From a virus, in IMG/VR virus record IMGVR_UViG_3300032294_002710, positions 1-64,000 of that record: 64,000 nt of DNA; one strand, written 5' to 3'. The position numbers and the translations under genes are program-made. Shown piece by piece: positions 17,555 through 26,879 of the stretch. Below the pieces are notes generated by a model. That model was not told the DNA's origin, did no database searches, and saw only the letters and a program-made list of their open reading frames with translations. Position 1 is the stretch's first letter. Every line of letters begins with the position of its first letter.

Positions 17555-18178
17555 ATGAGATATCTTAAAAAGTTTCAATTATTTTTAGAAGCAGAAGAAT
17601 TAGAGAGATCTGATGATATTAAGTCGGTCCCTGATGATAAAACCTTAGACTCATCCACTGATAATGCTCAAAAAAATGCCTTAATGGAGGTTGAAAAGAA
17701 TTTAAAAGACTTTCAAAATAGAAGGCAGAAAATGGAAAATATTTTCAATGATAAAAAAATAGTTTCAGATTCTGACTTGGAAAAAGAGCTAATGAATGGG
17801 GTCTATGATAATAAAAAAAATAATAGAGAAAGAAATAGATTTTTGAAAGACTTTGAATCTGTTCTTAGAAGTGAGAGAAGAAAGAAAAATCTTGAACAAT
17901 CTATTTCCAAAGATCAAGATAGCCTTAAATCCACTAATGATGAGATAAGCAGATTAAATGATGAGATGAAGATGGATTTGAGTGATAAAAGAAAAGAAGA
18001 ATTAATAATTAGTCTTAAAAAAAATGAGGATAGACTAAAAGAACTCAAGGATAATATACTTAAAAATCAGCAGATTCTAAAAAGAGACATTGTGGTCTGG
18101 CAAAAGAAAAGGGAAGATTTTAAAAAGGATATGAAAGATGAAGAGGAGAGAATAAAAAAACTGTCCACTAAAATATAA
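17555..18178 (+). CDS. Coiled-coil protein with capsid-targeting-like N-terminus
   Basis: 207 residues. MRYLKKFQLFLEAEELE matches the shared signature and contains a FLE/LEAE stretch suitable for T4-type protease cleavage. The rest is almost entirely charged coiled coil (DEISRLNDEMKMDLSDKRKEELI), very rich in Lys, Asp and Glu. An element TTGATATATAG ends 3 bases before the ATG. The layout (targeting peptide plus charged helical body) is that of an internal head or core protein. Unproven. Confidence 0.6.
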   Translation: MRYLKKFQLFLEAEELERSDDIKSVPDDKTLDSSTDNAQKNALMEVEKNLKDFQNRRQKMENIFNDKKIVSDSDLEKELMNGVYDNKKNNRERNRFLKDFESVLRSERRKKNLEQSISKDQDSLKSTNDEISRLNDEMKMDLSDKRKEELIISLKKNEDRLKELKDNILKNQQILKRDIVVWQKKREDFKKDMKDEEERIKKLSTKI

Positions 18179-18204
18179 AAATAGAAAAAAATTGATTTTT
18201 TCTT

Positions 18205-18215
18205 TTAATATATAA
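18205..18215 (+). promoter_or_regulatory. TTAATATATAA promoter-like element before the tail sheath gene
   Basis: Exact TTAATATATAA ending 28 bases upstream of the sheath ATG, in an AT-only leader. A strongly expressed late gene is a natural target for the gp55-like sigma factor. Confidence 0.55.
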
Positions 18216-18243
18216 AACATAAAATAAAAAATAATTAAAAAAT

Positions 18244-21200
18244 ATGGCAATTCAAATCGGTAAATACAAAAGACCAGGGATCTTCATAGAAGAGATTGAC
18301 AAATCGATTATTACCAGTCCAACAGTAGAAGGTTTTGCAAACCTTGTAATTGGTTTCTCTAAAAAAGGACCAGTTAACTCGGCTGTTCTTTTAAAAACGG
18401 TTGGTGACTTAGAGAGAATCTTTGGTTCTATTGATAGACAATTAGAAAGAAAGGGTTCATTCTTCCACAGAACAATTTCAAAAATGTTAGAAGCATCTCC
18501 AGTTTATGCAGTTAATTTATTACTTACAGATGACGCACTTGATACAATAGAATATCAGTCACTTTCAGCGTCTCCTGTTCATGGTAATGATTCTGAGAGA
18601 TTGGCGTCTTACAGAAAATTCTTTGATACTACTGGATTCTGGAAAAGAGATACTGACTCTTTTATAGACATCACAAAGGTTAACTCAGGATATGAAAATA
18701 GAGTTTTAAACTTTACTAACTTATCAGACAGATATATTACAGTATTCTGTGTTAAATCCGCGGTGTCTGGATTTGATAGACCATTACTTGAGTGGTATGG
18801 TTCTATAGAAAAATTACCACCATATCTCTACCCTACTGATTTGGCTTCTGATTATTTAGTTGATGTGGTTGTTGTTGGTGGCGACTGGTCAAATTATCAA
18901 GAGTTATCAGTTGATCCAAGATGGACAGCTTACTTCTCTGCAGATGGTCTTAAAAAATCTCAAATTAGAAACTTTGCTAATGATAGAAACGTGACTCTAT
19001 TGGGATATTATGAAGGACTTTCTTTGATTCCGTATTTTAGAGATTTAAATGGTAGAAATATTTTTATTGAAACAATTATAAATAGAGAAACAGATAGAAC
19101 TGGACTATTTTGCGCATTTAATAATGATTTATTTGAAACAGATTATCCAAAAGGTCTTGTTGATTTAGTTGGTAATGGTTTAGTTTCTGATGATCTATTA
19201 AGTAATCCTCCATCTTTAGATGAAACTTATTATCAGTCTTTAGATAAGAATGATGGTACAGTAGACGGTGAATTGTCAATTAACTTTTTATCATATAAAG
19301 AGCAAATTACTGAGACACTTACATTTGCTAATAGAGTATTAGATAGACCAGGTAACGTAGTTGCTTTATTCTCAGATTGGAATAACTCAGCATTAACTAA
19401 TAACGAATATGCTCACTCATTCAATGATAATAGTGGTACAGTGTTGGGTGGTATTTTATCAGGTGATAATTTAGGATATATCGCAAATCCTAACAGAACT
19501 TACTGGTTTGCAGAAGGTTATGTAAACGACCTTGAATCTTTAGGACCTGATGATAGTGGTACTCAGAGTTGGACATGGACATATAAAGTAGATAGTACTT
19601 CTAATAATGGATACGCTGTTATTGGTGGTAACTATGTTGCTTTATCTGGTACATATTCTATCGAATTAAAAGCTAGCTCATTCCCAAGTATTTCAGGAAC
19701 TAATTCATTTAATTGGGCTACAGTAATCGAATCGACTGGAAATATTACTTTTAAAGTATCTACTGCTACTTCATCAAATGCAACTGTTGCTCCTACTGAT
19801 ATAGTTTTACACTACGGTACAGCCGATTTAAATGGTGGTGTGTTTGTTACGAGTTCGATTAATGATACTGTTGTTACTGTTAATAGTGCCGGTGGCGGTG
19901 GTGCATTCTCTTATAATACACTAGAGTTAAATAGTGATTATATAATTAGTACAGCTTCAACTCCTCAATTAGTATTGAATGAGGGAGACTTCAAGGTTGA
20001 ATTCTTGAATACTAATTCCACACCAGATGTTAAAAACTATGAACAATATAGAAGATTTAAGATGTTTAATTCAATTTTATCTTATATTGACACAAGTACT
20101 GCATTTAGAGGACTTATGTTATTGGGTCCTGGTGGAACAGTAAATACAAACTACGAGACTGTTAAGAAAAGCTTATCAGAAATAAGAATTACAGATATTA
20201 AAACTGGAACAACTGCTAATAAGTCATTCGTTGTTAGAACTGGTTTACCATATGCTGATATTCAAGATGTTGTTGAAAACGGAGAACTTGTATTCTACAA
20301 ATTAGATGATGAATTCTTAGTTGACTACGCTGGATTTGAGACTAAAAACACTTTGCCAGTATTGGATGGAAGTACAGCATCATTTGGTGTTGTAGGAAAG
20401 TACTCACAATTCTATACAAGATATGATCAAGGTTTAATAGGAACTGGAGATGTATTTTATCAGAATGAACTTTGGGATGGTGTTCAAGTACAATTTGTAC
20501 CTGGTGCTAGTGCTACTGCATCATTGACTGGATATAATTACATTGTATTTAGAGTTGATGAGAGTGGAAATTATGCAACTGAAAATAATGCATTCTTTGG
20601 AGAATTGAACAATTATCAAGGAGATAGATCTTCTGATGTTTTGGGTTATCAGTTCTTAATAGGTGGTGTTAATAACAGTGGAGCATTTGAAATAAAGTAT
20701 GACGAAGGTATGACTGTAGAAAATGGATTAGATTTACCGGGTGATGCTACAGGGGATTCACTTATTCCAGGTAGAGCAGCTTTACTATCATCTTATAGTA
20801 ATGGTATTATCGACTCTCTTAATACTGCTTCTTATAGCTTCTATGCTTATGAAGTTTACGAAACAATTGTTGATGAAACAATTAACATAACTAAATTATA
20901 TGGATTTAATAATCAATTTAACGGTAGTCCAATATATTTAGCACCTTACCAAAAAGATAATGGTGATTTGGTTGTAACATTCCAAAACTACAACTTAGGA
21001 ACACAGTCGGTATTAAATTCTGTTAATACTACTGCTGATAGTGCACTTGCAACTAATGGAACAATCTATGTTAAGTCTGCTAGAAGCAATTTCAAACAAA
21101 CTCTTGAAGTTGAAAGTCCATCTGGATGGGTAGAAGTTCCAAATAAAGTGTTGGTTAAGAGAAACAGATACGCTGAGGTTAAAGTTGGTGATTATCTTGA

Positions 21201-22440
21201 AGCATCTTACGACCCATCTTTATTGAAGTCCGATCAAATGCCTAAGAAGCTTACAAGAATACAAACTAAGAAGGTTTGGTCTGGTAACAGTGATTATGTA
21301 GAGTTGTCTTGTGATTCTTCTATTAAATTGAGAACATTTAATGGTGATAAGCAAACCAATAGATATACTAAAATTGATGATTATGTTTCAACTTATAAAG
21401 CAATATCTCTTAAAGGATTTAGAATAAGAGAAGCATCTATACCAGATGGTACTGAGGCAAAACAGTCAGCTATACTTGATGTTGTTGCTAAAGGAACACC
21501 ATTGTTCAAGGCTCTTGCGAACAAAGAAGCATTTGACTTTAGATACTTAATTGACTCGTTTGGTTTGGGATTAACACCAGACTCAAAACAACAATTAGTT
21601 GATATTTGTGGTGATAGATTGGACGCTTTTGGTATATTAAATATGCCTTCATTGAAGACATTCAAAAATTCAGTATCTCCTACATTTAAAGATGGTAATG
21701 GTACTTTACAATTGGAGTATGTTGCTAAGGGTGGTGATCCTGAGAGTAATCCAGAGTTCCTTTATTCATTTGGTAAGGGAGTCGGTGTAACTTCAGTTGG
21801 ATATTTCTTACCGTATGTTACAATAGATGACTTTGGTAGACCAATTGATGTGCCACCAGCATCTTATGTTGGATTAACATTTATGAGAAAGCACAACAGC
21901 ACAACAACAAGTATAGTTCCTTGGACTATCGCTGCTGGTGTTACAAATGGTAGAATTACTGGTATACAAGATCTTGAGCAGATATTCACACCATCTGACC
22001 TTGAATTCTTAAACCAAGCACAAATGAACCCATTAACATTCAAGAGAAACAGAGGATTCGTAATTGAGACTGAAAATACGGCACAGGTTCTTTATAAGTC
22101 AGCATTATCTTTCATACACGTAAGAGAGGTGTTGATTGAATTAGAAAGAGAACTTTCAAGAATGTTGTTAGACTTCCAATGGAGATTTAACACCGCTGAA
22201 ATCAGAGCTCAGATTAAATTACAAGCTGATGTTATCTGTGAAAAGTATGTTGCGCAAAATGGTCTATTTAACTACTTTAATAAGATAGACGAGGAAAATA
22301 ACACAGCAGAGATTATCGATAATCAAATCGGTGTGTTAGATACTTATGTTGAACCAATCAAGGGTATGGGTATTATTGTAAATAATATCACAATTCTTAG
22401 AACAGGCGCTATCTCAGCAGGTGGATTTATAAATTCATAA
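18244..22440 (+). CDS. gp18: Tail sheath protein (T4 gp18-like), unusually large
   Basis: 1398 residues, about twice T4 gp18 (659). The N-terminus YKRPGIFIEEIDKSIITSPT is typical of sheath proteins that form the handshake strands. The C-terminal 300 residues are the conserved sheath core (GKGVGVTSVGYFLPYVTIDD, WTIAAGVTNGRITGI, LSFIHVREVLIELERELSRM, ending in a strand before GGFINS). The extra length lies in the middle (about residues 330-950), is rich in Ser, Thr, Gly and Asn, and looks like inserted surface beta domains. Sheath subunits contract to drive the tube through the host envelope. The gene is followed by a strong terminator. Confidence 0.95.
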   Translation: MAIQIGKYKRPGIFIEEIDKSIITSPTVEGFANLVIGFSKKGPVNSAVLLKTVGDLERIFGSIDRQLERKGSFFHRTISKMLEASPVYAVNLLLTDDALDTIEYQSLSASPVHGNDSERLASYRKFFDTTGFWKRDTDSFIDITKVNSGYENRVLNFTNLSDRYITVFCVKSAVSGFDRPLLEWYGSIEKLPPYLYPTDLASDYLVDVVVVGGDWSNYQELSVDPRWTAYFSADGLKKSQIRNFANDRNVTLLGYYEGLSLIPYFRDLNGRNIFIETIINRETDRTGLFCAFNNDLFETDYPKGLVDLVGNGLVSDDLLSNPPSLDETYYQSLDKNDGTVDGELSINFLSYKEQITETLTFANRVLDRPGNVVALFSDWNNSALTNNEYAHSFNDNSGTVLGGILSGDNLGYIANPNRTYWFAEGYVNDLESLGPDDSGTQSWTWTYKVDSTSNNGYAVIGGNYVALSGTYSIELKASSFPSISGTNSFNWATVIESTGNITFKVSTATSSNATVAPTDIVLHYGTADLNGGVFVTSSINDTVVTVNSAGGGGAFSYNTLELNSDYIISTASTPQLVLNEGDFKVEFLNTNSTPDVKNYEQYRRFKMFNSILSYIDTSTAFRGLMLLGPGGTVNTNYETVKKSLSEIRITDIKTGTTANKSFVVRTGLPYADIQDVVENGELVFYKLDDEFLVDYAGFETKNTLPVLDGSTASFGVVGKYSQFYTRYDQGLIGTGDVFYQNELWDGVQVQFVPGASATASLTGYNYIVFRVDESGNYATENNAFFGELNNYQGDRSSDVLGYQFLIGGVNNSGAFEIKYDEGMTVENGLDLPGDATGDSLIPGRAALLSSYSNGIIDSLNTASYSFYAYEVYETIVDETINITKLYGFNNQFNGSPIYLAPYQKDNGDLVVTFQNYNLGTQSVLNSVNTTADSALATNGTIYVKSARSNFKQTLEVESPSGWVEVPNKVLVKRNRYAEVKVGDYLEASYDPSLLKSDQMPKKLTRIQTKKVWSGNSDYVELSCDSSIKLRTFNGDKQTNRYTKIDDYVSTYKAISLKGFRIREASIPDGTEAKQSAILDVVAKGTPLFKALANKEAFDFRYLIDSFGLGLTPDSKQQLVDICGDRLDAFGILNMPSLKTFKNSVSPTFKDGNGTLQLEYVAKGGDPESNPEFLYSFGKGVGVTSVGYFLPYVTIDDFGRPIDVPPASYVGLTFMRKHNSTTTSIVPWTIAAGVTNGRITGIQDLEQIFTPSDLEFLNQAQMNPLTFKRNRGFVIETENTAQVLYKSALSFIHVREVLIELERELSRMLLDFQWRFNTAEIRAQIKLQADVICEKYVAQNGLFNYFNKIDEENNTAEIIDNQIGVLDTYVEPIKGMGIIVNNITILRTGAISAGGFINS

Positions 22441-22457
22441 TAGAATTTGATAATATT

Positions 22458-22488
22458 AAAAAACCCAGAATTAAATTCTGGGTTTTTT
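22458..22488 (+). terminator. Intrinsic terminator of the tail sheath gene
   Basis: ACCCAGAATT (22463-22472) pairs with AATTCTGGGT (22474-22483), followed by TTTTT. It lies 18 bases after the sheath stop codon. Confidence 0.85.
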
Positions 22489-22512
22489 ATTTTGCTGCTG
22501 AAGATGTAGAAT

Positions 22513-22547
22513 AAAAAATCCGAATCAATTTGATTCGGATTTTTTTA
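22513..22547 (-). terminator. Intrinsic terminator for the minus-strand tail-assembly genes
   Basis: ATCCGAATCA (22518-22527) pairs with TGATTCGGAT (22531-22540), with A residues to the left (T residues on the minus strand). It overlaps the stop of the gene ending at 22545. Confidence 0.8.
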
Positions 22548-22805
22548 TATTCCTATATTTCCAAGATTTGAGCCTATATTTCCAATATTATTCATCATAG
22601 AACCTGGATTAAAGTTAGGCATCGATTTCTGTTGCTGATCTTCTTCCTGTTTTCTTTGTTTTTCTTCTTCTTCGTTTAGTTCGTTTATTATTTTAATATT
22701 CTCTTCTAACATCCAGAATGGCCACTCATCTATACAAAATTCATTTATATGAAAGTGCTTTTGTAAAAGAAGTTTATTTTTTAATAAAGGCCTCAAAGGC
22801 ATCAT
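22545..22805 (-). CDS. Small tail-assembly-chaperone-like protein in a shifted overlapping frame
   Basis: A frame 86 residues long from the ATG-ATG pair at 22805/22802, or reached by frameshifting from the upstream gene. It reads MMPLRPLLKNKLLLQKHFHINEFCIDEWPFWMLEENIKIINELNEEEEKQRKQEEDQQQ and then an Asn/Gly-rich end. The conserved-looking part lies after the upstream gene's stop. In T4, the small gp51 and gp26 are baseplate-hub assembly proteins, and tail chaperone pairs of other phages use a frameshift. The 32-base overlap, the shifted frame and an A6 run at the upstream stop fit that scheme. Confidence 0.6.
   Translation of the reverse strand: MMPLRPLLKNKLLLQKHFHINEFCIDEWPFWMLEENIKIINELNEEEEKQRKQEEDQQQKSMPNFNPGSMMNNIGNIGSNLGNIGI
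22774..22785 (-). other. Candidate programmed frameshift site
   Basis: On the minus strand the upstream gene ends ATT AAA AAA TAA. A lysyl-tRNA can slip two bases back on the six A residues with full pairing, or one base forward at the stop. Both place the ribosome in the frame of the small downstream gene and would give a fused long form. Confidence 0.4.
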
Positions 22806-23715
22806 GAACAACGAAAATACCTGACGCTCCGTTGGGAAATTGCATTTCAGCACGGACCTCCTGGCCGTCAATTATCTTGACGAGCTCCTTAATTCCAAAA
22901 GTCATTTTACCAACTGCTGCATTCAAAAACTGGAAAGATATATCATCAAGTTGCTCGAATTCTTTTAATTTAGCTTTAATTCCATCATATGTTATTGATG
23001 TTCTACCCTCTAACATAAAAGGAATTATTTTTAAGAATGCTAAATTTGGTGTTCTATTTTCATTATTTTCTTTAATAATATAGTCAGTAAATGCTTTTTG
23101 AATTCCTATATTTGGAGGTGTTAATTCAAATTCCTTACCATTTATCGTTTGGAAAACATAGGAATTTTTTGATTTAGAAAAGTACCTTTCTAATTGTTCA
23201 TCTGATTCAAAGAATTTAAAATTCTCTCTAACTAGTTCAACCTGAACTTCACCTGATCCAGATTGTACAGTTACTGCTAAACTGTTTCCTTGTTGGAATG
23301 TTAATTCTCTTATAGTGAAAATTAAATATAATCTATCTTGGTCCTTAACATCTAAATAAGATGCTATATTTCCATTTGGATATTTTACTCTAACACAGGC
23401 TTGTAGCATATCATTCATTTTTTCGACAATATCATAGAAGTTATTGTCATCCACCATAGAATATGCTTGAATTTCTTTCACCTGAGCTGGTCTAATCATT
23501 AAAAGAGTTCCTTGTGGATAGAATTTTCCACATGGTAGGTCCTTTACATCAAAATTGAAATATTGCAAATCCGTAGTCCTTGTTGAGTCAACATTTTGAG
23601 TAGGAATTTGTTCCACCATACTCTTAGCTGGATTGAAATTTGAAGACTTACTTTCCCTTTCCTCTAAATGTTTTCTTAGGAAATCTTCTTCTGACATTTC
23701 TTTATTATTTGACAT
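22774..23715 (-). CDS. Tail/baseplate-hub assembly protein, T4 gp26-like
   Basis: 313 residues. The segment FDVKDLPCGKFYPQGTLLMIRPAQVKEIQAYSM is the characteristic start of gp26-like baseplate hub assembly proteins of T4-type phages (LPS.G.fYp.G....RP....EI). The remainder is helical and ends in AFEAFIKK directly at an A6 run and stop. It lies convergent to the sheath gene and divergent to the tail tube gene. Probable role is chaperoning the tape measure or hub during tail assembly. The hub-assembly label rests on the motif, and the chaperone role is inference from the overlapping downstream frame. Confidence 0.65.
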   Translation of the reverse strand: MSNNKEMSEEDFLRKHLEERESKSSNFNPAKSMVEQIPTQNVDSTRTTDLQYFNFDVKDLPCGKFYPQGTLLMIRPAQVKEIQAYSMVDDNNFYDIVEKMNDMLQACVRVKYPNGNIASYLDVKDQDRLYLIFTIRELTFQQGNSLAVTVQSGSGEVQVELVRENFKFFESDEQLERYFSKSKNSYVFQTINGKEFELTPPNIGIQKAFTDYIIKENNENRTPNLAFLKIIPFMLEGRTSITYDGIKAKLKEFEQLDDISFQFLNAAVGKMTFGIKELVKIIDGQEVRAEMQFPNGASGIFVVHDAFEAFIKK

Positions 23716-23902
23716 AGAATTTTTTTATTTTTTTAAGGTATATATACTTATATCTATGTTCTCCTTTTATGTTTTTTTAAAATAGAAAAAAGTTAGTTTT
23801 TTTAGTGAATATATATTATGAAAATTGTTAGGAACATATTAGATTAAAATATATAATCTATAATTGTTAAAGCAATTAAACAAAAAATAATAAAAAAAAA
23901 TT

Positions 23903-24529
23903 ATGCCGCTTCCACATTTTACCCAATTACAGGTTACTGGTAGTCCTGGTGGGCCTGGAACTCAACCACAGGAACCAGTATACTTGAACCTATTTGAGAT
24001 TAATTTTGTACTTCCAACAATATTACAAGCTCAAGGTAGAGATCCAGTATTGTTGTTACAACAGGCTCTTTCAGTTGATTTGAATACAACAAATAAAACA
24101 TTAGCTACTTCTAACCAAAGATGGAAGTATACAACTAGAGCATTCGTGAATGCTGGTCCTGCTGAAACTCACATAGATGATTTGGCTATAACTTTTAACG
24201 TAAATGTTAATAATAATGGTTCTATGGAAAGTTGGGCTGCATTGAGAGCATGGTATGATCTAGCTTGGAATTCTCAGAATGGTTATTTACATTATAAGGC
24301 TGATATGGTTGGTACTATCATCGTAAGTCAACACGATAAAAAAGGACTTGTATTGAGAAGAGTAACCTTCCAAAACGCTCAAATTAAAGCTGTTACTAGT
24401 CCAAGTTTAACTTATGAAGGACAAGGTATATTGCAAAATATCACCGCAAACTTTGTTTGTGACTACTGGGTTGATGAATACATTGATAACAACTTCACTA
24501 TTTCACCACCATTCGTTGAGGGTTACTAA
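23903..24529 (+). CDS. gp19: Tail tube protein (T4 gp19-like)
   Basis: 208 residues, close to T4 gp19 (163) plus a short extension. It has the alternating strand pattern of tube proteins: NLFEINFVLPTIL, TRAFVNAGPAETHIDDLAITF, a helix SMESWAALRAWYDLAWN, GLVLRRVTFQNAQI and a final ITANFVCDYWVDEY strand. It forms the hexameric inner tube under the sheath. The 187 bases upstream hold two AATATATA-type elements (near 23802 and 23850) and no gene beyond a 9-codon frame. A terminator follows. Confidence 0.9.
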   Translation: MPLPHFTQLQVTGSPGGPGTQPQEPVYLNLFEINFVLPTILQAQGRDPVLLLQQALSVDLNTTNKTLATSNQRWKYTTRAFVNAGPAETHIDDLAITFNVNVNNNGSMESWAALRAWYDLAWNSQNGYLHYKADMVGTIIVSQHDKKGLVLRRVTFQNAQIKAVTSPSLTYEGQGILQNITANFVCDYWVDEYIDNNFTISPPFVEGY

Positions 24530-24548
24530 TAGTAATTTAAAAATACTT

Positions 24549-24577
24549 AAAGTCGATAAGAAATTATCGACTTTTTT
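24549..24577 (+). terminator. Intrinsic terminator of the tail tube gene
   Basis: AGTCGATAA (24551-24559) pairs with TTATCGACT (24564-24572) around GAAA, followed by a run of T. Confidence 0.85.
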
Positions 24578-24629
24578 ATTTAAAACAAGTCTTAATCTAT
24601 TCATATAAATTACAAATATAATTATATGA

Positions 24630-25736
24630 ATGAAAGTTTTTATTACAACAGATTGGCATTTTGGTGTGTATGTCAATAATTTAGATAAATGGTTAAATAT
24701 GATGGAAGATTATTTCTATAACTTCTTCATCCCATTTCTTAAAGAAAATGCTAAAGAAGGTGATGTATTAATACATTGTGGTGACCTTTATGATAACAGA
24801 ACTTCTATTCCTATCATCGCATCATACAAAGCTGAAAAAATACTAACTGAAATATCTAAAATACTTCCAGTTCACTTGATTGTTGGTAATCATGATCTTT
24901 GGAATAAAGGATCTAATGATATTAATTCTGTGCGTCTTTTTAATTTTGTTGATAATATTAATGTCTATACTGATACAACCACCATTGAATTATTTGGAAA
25001 CAAATTGATATTGATGCCTTGGATTGAGAAGAGATTGGATATGATTAAACAGATTCAATCAAACTCTGGTGATTATCTATTCTGTCATAGTGATTTAAAT
25101 GGGTGTAGGATGCATTTAAATTCTGTCGCTCATAGAAATGCTGATAAAATAGATGTTGATGAGTTTAATCGATTTAAACATGTATTTTCTGGACATATAC
25201 ATATAAGACAAACTAATAAGAATTTTACATTTATTGGTTCACCATATCAAATGGATAGAAATGATATGGGTGATCAAAAGGGTATCACAGTATTAGACTT
25301 AATAAGTGGAAGTATTCATTTTGAACCAAATACATATTCTCCGGTATTTAAAAAAGTTCAAGTTGTTAATGAAGATGATGTTGAACTAATAGAGGGTTTA
25401 AAAAACTCAAAGGATTACATTGATCTTGTTATTTCCAATAATCTTCTTATAAATAATAGAAAGCTTAGAAGAAAGTTAGAAACTATTTTAGAGACTGGTA
25501 ATTTTGCATCTGTTGAATATTTAGATGATATAGTTAAAACTGAAAAAGAGAAGAAAGAAAAAGAATTAACCGAAGAAGAATTACAGATTTCTATTCAGTT
25601 AGAATATGAGGAATTCATCAAAGGTTATATTGAGAACCAAAAGTATGAAAATTCTGATTTCAGAGATGGTATGTTAGGTGAATTCAATGAGATTATAAGG
25701 ATTTATAATGAGAATTATAAGGTTAAAAGTGAATAA
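24630..25736 (+). CDS. gp47: Mre11/SbcD-type recombination nuclease subunit (T4 gp47-like)
   Basis: 368 residues. All calcineurin-type phosphoesterase motifs are present in order: DWHFG (residues 8-12), GDLYDNR, GNHD, CHSD and SGHIHIRQ, followed by FIGSPYQMDR. T4 gp47 with gp46 forms the Mre11-Rad50-like complex that resects DNA ends for recombination-dependent replication. The gp46 partner is not in this window. The C-terminal 100 residues are helical and charged, as expected for the Rad50-binding region. Confidence 0.9.
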   Translation: MKVFITTDWHFGVYVNNLDKWLNMMEDYFYNFFIPFLKENAKEGDVLIHCGDLYDNRTSIPIIASYKAEKILTEISKILPVHLIVGNHDLWNKGSNDINSVRLFNFVDNINVYTDTTTIELFGNKLILMPWIEKRLDMIKQIQSNSGDYLFCHSDLNGCRMHLNSVAHRNADKIDVDEFNRFKHVFSGHIHIRQTNKNFTFIGSPYQMDRNDMGDQKGITVLDLISGSIHFEPNTYSPVFKKVQVVNEDDVELIEGLKNSKDYIDLVISNNLLINNRKLRRKLETILETGNFASVEYLDDIVKTEKEKKEKELTEEELQISIQLEYEEFIKGYIENQKYENSDFRDGMLGEFNEIIRIYNENYKVKSE

Positions 25737-25754
25737 AATTATTATATTTGCTCA

Positions 25755-25765
25755 TTAATATATAA
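25755..25765 (+). promoter_or_regulatory. TTAATATATAA promoter-like element, short spacing
   Basis: Exact TTAATATATAA ending 4 bases before the ATG at 25770. A host-type TATATTTG lies just upstream at 25743-25750, but no TTTG is found 20 bases before it. Confidence 0.55.
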
Positions 25766-25769
25766 ATTA

Positions 25770-26621
25770 ATGAGACATTTAAGAAGGTTCGAAGAATTGG
25801 ACCTTGATAAATATAAAAATTTTCTTGATAAGTATCAAAAGACCGGATACATATCTACCTCTTCTATTAAGAAATTAAAAGAATGGGGTTTAGATATTAA
25901 AGACTTTTCTCATATCGAGAATCAAGTTGTAAAATCCCTTGATTTCTTTAGAGATGGTGATGTTCATTTGTTTAATGATTATTTCATGGAGGTAAAAGAT
26001 AAATATCCGTATATATCATCTTATTTTTATTACTCATTAGATGTTACTCCTAAGAGCGCAGTAAAGTGGTCTAGTTCATTAGATAAATTTAATATTGTTG
26101 TCTCGATGGATGAGAATAATTTACCATCTAAAGATTCTACTAAAATAGATACTAATACTAGTGTTATTGATAAAGTTATTTCTGGTATAGAGGGTGCTCG
26201 TCAAAAAGAAATTGAAAAGCGAAAAGAACAGATGGATTCTTTCATGAAAAGAAGACCCGGAGCAGATGATGATTGGGTTAAGGGTTCCTATTTAAGAGCA
26301 AAATCTGAAAATTTTATAGAAAATTGCACTATATCTACAATTATAAATCTTCAAGTATTTTTGAATTTAAATGATTATGATCATTATTATAATCTAGGCG
26401 AAGACGAATGGGAATCCTATGATAAATATCTTAGAGAATTGAGAAAAACGGTGGTTGATGATATCGAATTAAATTTAAATTCAATTCTTAAAACATATTT
26501 TTCATCAATTGGACATTCTAATATTAATTCTAAAATAGAAAAAGGAGGATTTGGATGGAGAGGATTTTACGATCCTTCAAGTGATATTGTTATTTTTAAT
26601 ATAAAATGTGAACTAAATTAG
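25770..26621 (+). CDS. Hypothetical protein with capsid-targeting-like N-terminus, 283 aa
   Basis: The N-terminus MRHLRRFEELDLDKYKNF is the shared signature in nearly its commonest form. The rest is a mixed domain with no recognised motif: an aromatic-rich first half, a Lys/Glu-rich helix (KEIEKRKEQMDSFMKRR), and a C-terminal GGFGWRGFYDPSSDIVIF strand. A single gene with its own promoter-like element, it converges on a minus-strand operon with an 8-base overlap. Function unknown. Confidence 0.55.
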   Translation: MRHLRRFEELDLDKYKNFLDKYQKTGYISTSSIKKLKEWGLDIKDFSHIENQVVKSLDFFRDGDVHLFNDYFMEVKDKYPYISSYFYYSLDVTPKSAVKWSSSLDKFNIVVSMDENNLPSKDSTKIDTNTSVIDKVISGIEGARQKEIEKRKEQMDSFMKRRPGADDDWVKGSYLRAKSENFIENCTISTIINLQVFLNLNDYDHYYNLGEDEWESYDKYLRELRKTVVDDIELNLNSILKTYFSSIGHSNINSKIEKGGFGWRGFYDPSSDIVIFNIKCELN

Positions 26622-26879
26622 TTTCTCTAATTTAATTTTTAAATCACCAGTTCCTTTTATTATTCTGTGATATACCCCTTTGTGTATAAAAACTTTACCT
26701 TCAATTTTTATTGGTAGTTCATTATCTAATTGAAATTTCCAATCAGTTTCTTCAATAGGTTCTATTATTCTATCCTCTCTGTCACGATGCCAAGTTAATT
26801 CACCAGATTCTATATCTTGATAGAATGTTCTAATAAAAGTATTTTCAGATATTTTTTCTTCTTTAAATGGTAGTGTCAT
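26613..26879 (-). CDS. Cupin-like small protein conserved in large phages
   Basis: 88 residues. GELTWHRDREDRIIEP, TDWKFQLDNELPI and FIHKGVYHRIIKGTGDL form the strands and metal-like His/Glu pattern of a small cupin (jelly-roll) fold that I associate with T4-like phage genomes. Its ATG overlaps the TGA of the gene before it, so it is the last member of a coupled four-gene operon. The biochemical role is not known. Confidence 0.55.
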   Translation of the reverse strand: MTLPFKEEKISENTFIRTFYQDIESGELTWHRDREDRIIEPIEETDWKFQLDNELPIKIEGKVFIHKGVYHRIIKGTGDLKIKLEKLI

